Source of the DNA: Cavia porcellus
Lineage: Eukaryota; Chordata; Mammalia; Rodentia; Caviidae
Assembly: GCF_034190915.1 (NCBI RefSeq)
Contig: NW_026947502.1
Location: forward strand, 3,004,785-3,068,784
DNA: 64,000 nucleotides
Reading direction: 5' to 3'
The position numbers and the translations under genes were made by a program. Position 1 is the first letter of the stretch. Every line of letters starts with the position of its first letter. Positions 56,530 to 64,000 of the stretch are shown one piece after another. The notes beneath the pieces were generated by a model. The model made no database searches. It saw only the letters and a program-made list of their open reading frames with translations, and had not been told where the DNA came from.

Positions 56530-57748
56530 GTGGCCCCTCTGCTGGCCAACATGGAAGAAGACCTGGTGTCCCATCGCACGCCCCTGTCTGCCTCCTTCAC
56601 ATCTGGAGTGTCCTATCACAGAGTCGGAGGCGTCCCACTGGAGGTCAGCAGGGATCTGGAGAAGGCCGTGAAGGAAGGGCAGCTGCTGGAAGTGATCGCC
56701 ATAGCCAGGAAGGTGGTGGAGATGGCATCCAGGGCCACGGTGAGCCTTGCCGTGACGGGGGACTCCGGCAATGGTATGTCATCCTTCGTCAACGCCCTGC
56801 GAGGGATCGGACATGAGGATGCAGCCTCGGCTCCCACCGGGGTGGTGAGGACCACCCTGACCCCGGCCAGGTACACCTCCCCCAGCTTCCCCGATGTGTT
56901 CTTGTGGGACCTCCCGGGCATGGGGGCTTCAGACCAGAGCCTCGACCACTACCTGAGAGAGCTGCAGAACAGCCAGTACGACCTCTTCCTCCTCATCGCG
57001 TCCGAGCAGTTCAGCCTGCACCACGTGAGGCTGGCCAAGACCATCCAGGGCATGGGGAAGAGGTTCTACGTCATCTGGACCAAGGTGGACAGGGACCTCA
57101 GCACGACCCCCCCTCTCCCGGGGCCTCCTCCTGCGCAACATCCAGGAGAATATCCTGGAGACTCTCCAGAAGGAAGGGGTGCACAAACCCCCCATCTTCC
57201 TGGTATCCAGCCTCGACCCCGATTTGCATGACTTCCCAGATCTAAGGAAGAAGCTGAGGATCGACATCTTCAACATCCGGTGCAGTGGACCCTTGGAGGC
57301 CCTGTCCTGTGCGTGTAAGGAGACCATTAACGAGAAAGTGGCCTCGCTGAAGACCAGAGTTCTGCAAAACTGTCCAGAGGACACCCTTGGCAGCTGTGGT
57401 GCCGACGACCAGGAGCAGTATCTGCGGGTCTACCGGGGGTGCTTTGGCATAGACGACGACTCCCTCCTGCAGGTGGCCTGGAGCACCGGGAGGGTGGTGT
57501 CAGAGTACAGGACCCTCCTGAGGTCCCAGGATCTGTGTGGTCTCCGCAGAGCAGACTGTAGACTGCGCCTGGCCACCTGCTCAGTGATGAAGATGCTGCT
57601 CCGCCTGCTCCGCTGGGTCCCGTGGCTCGGTCCCCGTGCTGTCCGCTGGTTTGCACGCAAGACACACAGGCGGATGCTTCACTTGGTCACCCAGGACACC
57701 AAGGGCATCCTGAAGAAAATCCTGGAGGACTCCACATGTCCCGCCTGA
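56530..57748 (+). pseudogene. Irgm: IRGM-type (GMS) immunity-related GTPase with a frameshift
   Basis: The exon begins after CTCCTCAG at 56529. The first frame (ATG 56551) has the GMS P-loop GDSGNGMS (70-77, Met76), DLPG (120-123) and TKVD (177-180), all typical of IRGM. At a run of seven C (57107-57113) the frame shifts: the first frame stops at 57231, and the family sequence resumes one base later as NIQENILETLQ, continuing to 57748. A one-base insertion explains it. The second half keeps the amphipathic alpha-K region (KMLLRLLRWVPWLGPRAVRWF), which targets IRGM proteins to Golgi or lysosomal membranes; the cysteine cluster of mouse Irgm1 is absent there. IRGM proteins restrain GKS IRGs on self membranes. 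The break is either a true null or an error in a homopolymer; everything else looks under constraint. Confidence 0.85.
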
Positions 57749-58382
57749 ACACAGCACGGGAGCAGATGGCAACCTCCTTTGCCCTGTGGAAGTTAGCCCC
57801 CCATCCTTTTACCCACTGGAAGTCAAGAAATGTAAATGACTTTCTATTCATAAGGAATATAAGGCTATGCAAATTTTTGAAAGCAATTTTTTAAAAAATC
57901 GTTCATTTTCATAGTCTCAACTTTAATGCCTTGTTCCTTTGAGGAAAACAGTTTTTATTGAAATCAACCGAGTTTCCTGATTTCAGTAGTAAGAAATTTT
58001 GCTTTCAGTGGTAGCTGCCATGTGGCTGGTCACCAGCCTGTCGTTCCCCCTGTAAATCACAGTAAATTCTTCTCCCTTGAAACTCCTGTGTTCTTTCTCT
58101 CTTTCCTGTCACTGTGCAAACTTACTGAATGCTGGTGTGGCACAGAGGGGCTCTCGTGGGTTTAGGAGAGCCCAGGTCCAGTCAACACTGTCCTTTGATC
58201 CCTGCTCGGTGTTGGGGACCAGATTCCAGGTGGGTCCTAGCACCCCAGGTGATTACCTGTGCACGAGGCCCACAGGTGAGAGACGCCAGGAAACCCCCTA
58301 GGGAACGTGTCATGTCCAGCTCAACTGCAGCAAGGTCCAGCCAGGCAGTGTTTGGGCCTGTTTTCTGGTGTTATAATGAAAT
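57749..58382 (+). other. 3' flank of the IRGM-type gene
   Basis: A/T-rich 3' UTR-like sequence. No canonical AATAAA was found close to the stop. Confidence 0.35.
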
Positions 58383-58505
58383 ACCTCACTGAGCATGGTG
58401 GTGCACACCTATGATCCTAGCCCTCAGGGGGCTGAGACAGGAGAGCCACTGTGAGTTCAAGGCCAGCCTGGGCTACACAGCAAGACCTTATCTCAAGACA
58501 AATCA
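58383..58505 (+). mobile_element. B1-type SINE, plus orientation
   Basis: GAGCATGGTGGTGCACACCT, GAGTTCAAGGCCAGCCTGGG and CAAGACCTTATCTCAAGACA then an A-rich end mark a 7SL-derived SINE. Confidence 0.85.
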
Positions 58506-59034
58506 AAACACAAAACACCTGAAGTGGGTTACAGACGTGGAAACGGTGTCTCTTGACCCACTGTGTTGGAATCTGCTGTTGAGTAGAGGCAGCATCCGTT
58601 TTGTCTCTGGTGAGAGCTTTACTACAAAACATGTGGGAGAGAGCAACAGCCAGGAGGCCTGAGGGTTCCGGATCAGAGAACGGATTTGTCACAACCCCCT
58701 CTCCCGGACCTGACTGGGTACCAGACCTTGTCACAGATCACTGCTCAAAGCTTCTGCCACCTCAGTGTCACCAGCACGTGAGCCCTGGCACAGTGTAAAC
58801 ACAGGAGCAGATACACGCCAGGGTAGCCTCTCAGCGGGGTGGCAGTGGGTTCAGGGAGGAGGATGAGGCTGTGGCCTCAGGAGGAGGAGCTCACCCCCTG
58901 CGGCTGCAGCTGGCAGGCACTGAGAGAAGCCTCAGTCCCCTCTGCTGCCTGTCAATCTCTGAGGGAGTCTCTGGTCCCTAACTCTTCTGCGACTTGGAAT
59001 AACTGGTAATCCTAGTGCTAATGTATGCTAAAGG

Positions 59035-59336
59035 TGTGTGTTGGTCACTTTCTCCTTGCTGGGACAAAATACCCGACACTCAGAGTGAAAGGAGGAGAGG
59101 TTTATCTAGCTCATGGCTCTGTAGAGGTTTTGGTCCACATCAGTTGGCTCCAAGGCAGGGTGGCGTCACAGAGGAGAAACAGTTCACCAGGCAGAAGACA
59201 GCAGAAGCAATAAGGGAAAGAAACAAACCTCTTCCTGGCCCTTAGGCTGTGTGCGGGCTGACAGCCTAGGGTGGGTGTGGCACTCACACCCTTAATCCCA
59301 GCTCTGACCATGAATCAAGCACAAACTGGATTCAGC
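59035..59336 (+). mobile_element. MaLR-like LTR, 5' half, split by a retrovirus
   Basis: GGTCACTTTCTCCTTGCTGG, ACAAAATACCCGACACTCAG and GGAGAGGTTTATCTAGCTCA are the family phrases. The 3' half resumes at 62637 (GCCTGCCCCCCATGACCACA to about 62715). Confidence 0.6.
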
Positions 59337-59671
59337 TGACCCTGCCCGCGGGTCAGTGCAGATCTGCAGGGCAGTTTCCTGGAGAAGGAACCGGGATTAA
59401 CACAGACAGGGCCCGAGACAGAGAGACGGAGACAAGTCGAGGGAGTCCAATCAAGTCTCATTTATTAATAAAGTGGTCGCTGCTTTTATAGGGCAAGGGT
59501 GGGCCGATGGGACAAGAAGAGGCTATGGGGTGATCTCTGAAGGGTCATCGTCACGTCCCTGTATGTGACATAAGTAGGAGAGGATTATGGTTAATGTAGG
59601 CAGGCGCACTATGTGCCCATAGGAGGGAGAGGTGGAGAAACAGGAGCGGGGCTGTCGCACCGCTCCCTACA
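59337..59671 (-). repeat. 3' LTR of the older retrovirus
   Basis: The plus strand runs TGACCCTGCC to CTCCCTACA. The polypurine tract (AGAAAGGGAGGAGA on the minus strand) is at 59672-59685. Confidence 0.88.
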
Positions 59672-59953
59672 TCTCCTCCCTTTCTATATTTTTTAATCAG
59701 GAGTATGGCAGGCTCTGTGAGGACAGCATCTCTCTTAGGTCAAGGACCTCATTACATGAACCCAACCGGGCCTTACCCGTCATGGGCTTGCAGGGCAGCA
59801 GTTGGTCCTGTGCCTGTGTTAGGTGGCTGGTGGTGTAATATGTATGTCCTAGTTGCCCGTCTCTGGCTGCCTGTCCATTGCCTTGGGGCAGTTAGGCCAC
59901 ATCATCATACGGGCCACTTGTTCCCTGTAGGTTTCTTAATTTGCCATCTCTAG

Positions 59954-60169
59954 CTAGTGATAGTATAGCTCAAAGGGCTTTGTCATAAACGCCTCTATCT
60001 GGTTATGAATGATCGCCATAATCCTCTGAAAAATACAAGGACCCACAGGGAGGAGAAGCAACAGGGCAGCTAGGGGCCCCAGGAGGGGCGCTAGGTAGGG
60101 GAAGAGCGCTCCCCAGAGCATGGAGAAGGGGTTAGAGGCCATTTGTGATGGGAGGTCCAAATCCACCAT
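59954..60169 (-). pseudogene. env: Retroviral env transmembrane-subunit remnant
   Basis: The 71-codon minus-strand frame has a pre-membrane part (NPFSMLWGALFPYLAPLLG), a hydrophobic span (PLAALLLLLPVGPCIF) and a short tail. This is the usual end of a retroviral TM protein. The surface subunit and fusion region are missing. Confidence 0.7.
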
Positions 60170-60259
60170 TGGTCAAGGGTGGTCCAAGTAGGATCTCAAG
60201 AAGGCACCAAGTAATCCATCGGTTTGGCATTTTCTGTAAGGAAGCACAAGAAGTTGCCT

Positions 60260-60420
60260 CAGGGTATGTGTTCACTCCTGGGCATTTTGGGGGTTATTAT
60301 TATTTGGCTCATTAATTTGCCTAACAAGGCATTTGGGGAGCCATGTAGCCTCTTTGTCTTGGCAGGAGTATATGCACACTGAACCGCGTCCCCATATGAG
60401 AACGGGGTCAAGGCCCTACC
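60260..60420 (-). pseudogene. pol: Retroviral integrase C-terminal remnant
   Basis: The minus-strand text DPVLIWGRGSVCIY ... ATWLPKCLVRQ corresponds to the integrase DNA-binding domain and parallels the younger element ([14 protein letters not shown] ... LWIPERLTR). A TAG interrupts it just upstream, where the younger copy has QWMGPDPV. Confidence 0.65.
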
Positions 60421-60559
60421 ATAAGTTAGTCAGGGGGTCTCTCCATAGTACAGAAGCAAATTGCTTTTGTGTTTCCGTATGCCAAAAATGCATGGCTATT
60501 GAGTGTCCAGAAGCATCAAAATTTTAAAAATTAAGGGTGAATAAGGCATGAGATAGAAT

Positions 60560-60870
60560 ATTTTTAGGTGTCCCCCTCTTTATGCACATTAAATACACAC
60601 TGCATATTATAGACCTAGTCAAACCACCACACGATGATGAAGGCTCCTCAGGTTTTGAAGATCTGACATTGGGGAAGACAGTAACAAACAACGTGGTATC
60701 TCTCATTTTTTTCTCAGCAGCTGTCTCCATCCTTATATATGCTGAAATTAAACTCAAAAGACCAGAACAATATCACTCTGATCAGTTAAATGAGTCAAAG
60801 TAATTCACATTGGAATCTCTATCCCTGGAGTCTTTTTTGTAAAATGACCAGTCTCTCTACAGGTAAAACT
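60560..60870. repeat. Unclassified interspersed repeat, patch 4, inside the older retrovirus
   Basis: It is collinear with 15470-15700. Both keep a similar 60-70 codon plus-strand frame (DDEG..GL/GFQ/EDLTL, then a hydrophobic stretch). Its place between gag and integrase shows it inserted into, or was captured by, the retrovirus. Confidence 0.55.
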
Positions 60871-61055
60871 GTTTTGTTTATGCTTTTGAGATAAGAACTG
60901 TTTAACTGTAAACCCTTGCAAGGCAGCAGCCATAGCAAAGCCTTGCTGACAAGCAGTTCCAATGTCACAGCAAAGGTGTATATATCCTATTAGGTCTGTT
61001 TTATTTTTATGAGGTCTGATAGTGGCCTGGCAGGCGGTGTTGGCATTTTCGAAAG

Positions 61056-61882
61056 CTAGCTGTTTAATAAAATCAGTGCCTGCAGAGCGTGGCCAAAGAT
61101 TCTGTTAGCAGCAGTAATCAAACGATCAACAAATTCTGAAAAGGGTTCATCTGGGCCTTGCTTAATGCTAGTGAGAGAGGAGCTCATATTATCTTTTGCA
61201 GGCATCTTTCTGTATGCTCGAGTAGCTGCTGTTTGAATTTGAGTGAAAAGTGCTGGATTAAACTCCTTTTGAGCTTCTCTACATGCATAGGCATCTTCCA
61301 CTATTAACATATTAAGGTCCTACCCATTGCTGGCTTGAGTATTGTGCCTGGCAGTCTCTTTGCAATTTTTTGTATATTCTGATTTTCACAAAAGATTATC
61401 CCCACCCGATAAAGTCACTCAGGCCAATCTTTGCCAATCTGTAGGTGTGAGCCAGCCGTCAGCCAGAGAATTTAAAACAGCAAGAGTGAAAGCAGCTGTA
61501 GGGCCATATTGGGCAACTGCTATCTTTAATTCTTTTAAAGCTGCCGCTGTGAATGGCCTATGGGTCCTAATGACTTGTGGAGCTAGCGGCACAGCGCCCA
61601 CGCCGTCTTGCAGCTGTGTGGTGCCATCTTGGGGAGGTACCTTTGTTTCCATCACCGGAAACACCATTTCGGGGAGGGGCCCACCCTGATGTGGCGGAAG
61701 TGAGGCAAGCGCCATTTTAGATAGAGAGTTGTGGCGGGCCTCGGGTGGTAGGGGCTCGGATGGCAGCGGGCCGCCTCTTGGGGCTTTAACATATCATTTG
61801 ACTCATCAGAGGGGCAAGAAGGTTTAGATTCGTCTCCTGAAGGGAGCGATGTTGGCGAAGCGGAAGTGCGTAAAGGCTTCAC
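61056..61882 (-). pseudogene. gag: Retroviral gag remnant
   Basis: Three minus-strand frames in different registers cover the matrix/Pro-rich part (61652-61882), the capsid N-terminal domain (61419-61715: ALKELKIAVAQYGPTAAFTL, WLTPTDWQRLA) and the capsid C-terminal domain with the major homology region (61056-61310: IKQGPDEPFSEFVDRL). The capsid text is recognisably related to the younger retrovirus in this window. Frame breaks make it non-functional. Confidence 0.8.
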
Positions 61883-62274
61883 CTTGGGTGATTGTTTTCT
61901 CAGTTTGAGGGTCTCGGCAGCGCTGTGTGAGTAGCTCTGAGATTAGGTTCCAGCAGAAAAGGCCGTACTCTTTCCCATCTTTTGCATCAATAGAGCCCTC
62001 TAAAGGAAACCAAGGGCAAACCTTATGAATAAATTGAAAGTACTGTAATAAATCTTTTTCTTTAGCCTTTCTCCCTCTTGTCTTTAATGCTTTACTTAAA
62101 CCTGATTATGATCGGCCTGACCCATGCGGGAAAAAAGGGGAAAGGATGGCCGTCCACTTACCGTGACTCGAGCGGCGCGGCAGGCTCCCCAGCAGCGTTG
62201 GTCACAAAACTCTTAGTTCCCTTCTTACGCTCGCGTCTCAGGACGGCTCCCTCGCTGAGCCCTTCGTGCCAGGA

Positions 62275-62292
62275 GCCCCATGACGGGCGCCA
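62275..62292 (-). promoter_or_regulatory. Primer binding site of the older retrovirus, tRNA-Lys-like
   Basis: On the minus strand TGGCGCCCGTCATGGGGC lies two bases after the 5' LTR. It resembles the tRNA-Lys (CTT) primer site with about four mismatches in the middle. Confidence 0.55.
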
Positions 62293-62294
62293 CT

Positions 62295-62630
62295 TGACCC
62301 GGCCTGCAGGTCAATCCAGATCTGCGGGGCAGTTTCCTGGAGAAGGAACGGGGATTAACACAGACAGGGCCCGAGACAGAGAGACACAGACAAGTCGAGG
62401 GAGTCCGATCAAGTCTCATTTCTTAATAAAGTGGTCGCTGCTTTTATAGGGCAGGGGGCGGGCCGATGGGACAGGAAGAGGCTATGGGGTGATCTCTGAT
62501 GGGTCATCGTCACGTCCCTGTACGTGACGTAAGTAGGAGAGGATTATGGTTAATGTAGGCAGGCGTACTATGTGCCCATAGGAGGGAGAGGTGGGGAGAC
62601 AGCAGCAGGACAGTCACACTGCTCCCTACA
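62295..62630 (-). repeat. 5' LTR of the older retrovirus
   Basis: The plus strand runs TGACCCGGCC to CTCCCTACA. It is close in length to its partner but differs at roughly 27 sites. Confidence 0.88.
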
Positions 62631-62636
62631 TTCAGC

Positions 62637-62860
62637 TACCTCTGAAAAGCCTGCCCCCCATGACCACATGAGGCTTTGGGGGAGACATCCAGACACAAGA
62701 TATAACAAGGTGCCAACCCTGCGACGTCCATTCCAGCAGCTCAGGGCCTGGGTACAGTTCCTGCTCTGCTGACCAACCTCTGTGGCTTTTCTGCAGCAGT
62801 GAGGATTGAACCCCGCCAGGTGCCAGTAACCCAGCTACAGCCCCATCCCGAGAATTATCT
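62637..62860. mobile_element. MaLR-like LTR 3' half and an ID-type SINE fragment
   Basis: Up to about 62715 this is the continuation of the LTR split at 59336. Around 62795-62855 the phrase GAGGATTGAACCCCGCCAGG, then AACCCAGCTACAGCCCC, is a minus-orientation ID fragment. Confidence 0.5.
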
Positions 62861-63116
62861 TAATTTTTTTCATTGTTTTAACTTTCAAAGTGTTTTGGAC
62901 AGTCTGCGTGTTTGCTTCCTCTCTCCCTCTCTTTTCCTCCCTTTTTGCTTTCCATCCCTTGTATCTTCCCTTCCTTCCCCTTGTCTATTTTATTGTCTTT
63001 TTTTAAAAAAATCTGTCCCGCAATCCCTGCACACCTCTGCCTCTGCTCCATTCAGAGGGCAGCCTGTGGTCTCCAGCCAGTTCTCCAAACCACCCATCCC
63101 AGGGCCATCAGTGTGA

Positions 63117-63545
63117 TTACCATCTGTTCAGTTACTTCTCTTGTGCTGAGACAAAATACCCAGCACCTCCAAGTTAAGGGAGAAAAGGTTTCTTTGGCTC
63201 CCAGTGTGCAAAGGCTTCAGTCCACGGCCACCAGCTCCCAGGCAGGGTGGCGCAGCAGAGGGGCCTCACAGAGGAGAATCTGCCATGGCAGGCAGGCAGG
63301 GGAGAGCACATTCACCCTCCTTCTGTCCCCTCCATGTCATGCAGGCTCCCAGCGTGCAGCACTCACACTCTAACCCTAACTGGAACTAAGCAGAACCAAT
63401 CCGTGGACTGAGGTAGTAATCATACCTCCCTGATCCCAGCAGCACACACACTCTGGACCCAGCCACCTCTGGAAAGCCCCACCTGTGACTGTGTGAGGCT
63501 TTGAGGGGTCACAGCCACGACACCAACATGTGCCTCTGGGCCTAT
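63117..63545 (+). mobile_element. MaLR-like LTR
   Basis: TTACTTCTCTTGTGCTGAGA, CAAAATACCCAGCACCTCC, GAAAAGGTTTCTTTGGCTCC and TGTGTGAGGCTTTGAGGGG match the family of 59035-59336. Confidence 0.6.
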
Positions 63546-64000
63546 AAAGATCTGTCCCTAAATTCTAAGTTTCACAGGTGTTTTGGGTTATTTTGTGTAC
63601 TTCTATTCTGGGTGACGGTGACCGTTTTTGTCTTGTTTGGCTTGCTAAGGCCCTAGTGTTTGAGCCTGCAGAGCGCTAATCTGCATCCTCAGGCCTGGGC
63701 TGGCCTTGAGCTCCCTTCCTGCCTCAGTATCCACATTGCTCAAATCAGAAGCATAGACACTGGGCCTGGCTAATCCTTTTTATTTTTAAACAACCAATTA
63801 AACTGATTTAGTAAAATAGTTGACTCACATATCAGCAAAGGTGATTTCAACCTTGACTGTTGGCTAAATAGTGCAGAAATGATCTGCTTGACCAATTTTG
63901 GAAAAGTGAGTTTATCAGTCCCTTGTAGATTCTCACCTGGACACAATCCCACGTCCTACGAGCTTCACCACAGGGTGTTTTCCATGGTGGCACAGTAACT
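63546..64000. other. Window end, decayed SINE and unidentified sequence
   Basis: A decayed B1-like piece in minus orientation lies at about 63640-63770 (GGGCTGGCCTTGAGCTCCC). Nothing else is recognised. Confidence 0.4.

Larger units (their letters stand above)
59337..62630 (-). mobile_element. Older betaretrovirus-like endogenous retrovirus, minus strand, heavily deleted
   Basis: Two LTRs (59337-59671 as 3' LTR, 62295-62630 as 5' LTR) differ at roughly 8% of sites by eye. They are flanked by the six-base target copy TTCAGC (59331-59336 and 62631-62636). On the minus strand the order is primer site, gag pieces, an unclassified repeat patch, an integrase C-terminal piece, an env transmembrane tail, a polypurine tract and the 3' LTR. 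Most of pol and env is gone and frames are broken. It inserted into a MaLR-like LTR. Confidence 0.88.

Overview
The window reads as rodent nuclear DNA. It carries tRNA-derived ID-type SINEs, 7SL-derived B1-type SINEs, L1 fragments, MaLR-like LTRs and two betaretrovirus-like endogenous retroviruses, set around a cluster of interferon-inducible immunity-related GTPases (IRG, p47 GTPases). The ID copies end in a GGTACC-type 3' box unlike the usual mouse/rat form, so a non-murine rodent is likely. I cannot name the species from the sequence alone.

Layout. (1) 0.7-6.2 kb: an interferon-type promoter and first-exon block, then a one-exon IRGB-like gene (4992-6182). Its P-loop carries Met where GKS-type IRGs carry Lys, and it has lost the ancestral start codon. 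(2) 12.3-24.3 kb: a second promoter block, about 97% identical to the first, then an intact IRGB-like GKS gene (23035-24318) with an N-myristoylation-type start. The 9.9 kb intron between them is filled with L1, MaLR and unclassified repeats. (3) 28.1-30.9 kb: a third, older promoter block followed by a truncated IRG pseudogene with a Thr P-loop. (4) 33.9-35.2 kb, minus strand: an intact IRGD (Ifi47-type) gene. (5) 36.8-45.7 kb: a plus-strand L1 split by a very young endogenous retrovirus whose two 485 bp LTRs look identical. (6) 51.9-57.7 kb: an IRGM-type (GMS) gene with its own GAS plus IRF-type promoter; its reading frame is broken at a run of seven C. (7) 59.0-63.5 kb: an older, internally deleted minus-strand retrovirus nested in a MaLR-like LTR, plus further repeats.

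How the parts work together. In mice, GKS IRGs (IRGB, IRGD) load onto pathogen vacuoles, and IRGM/GMS proteins sit on self membranes and hold GKS proteins inactive. All the promoters recognised here combine a STAT1 GAS site with an ISRE/IRF site, which fits joint induction by interferon gamma and type I interferon. The most interesting local features are a Met-type P-loop in an IRGB-like protein rather than an IRGM one, signs of gene conversion in both coding and promoter parts of the tandem copies, and a possibly frameshifted IRGM. Identity figures are counts by eye, not alignments.
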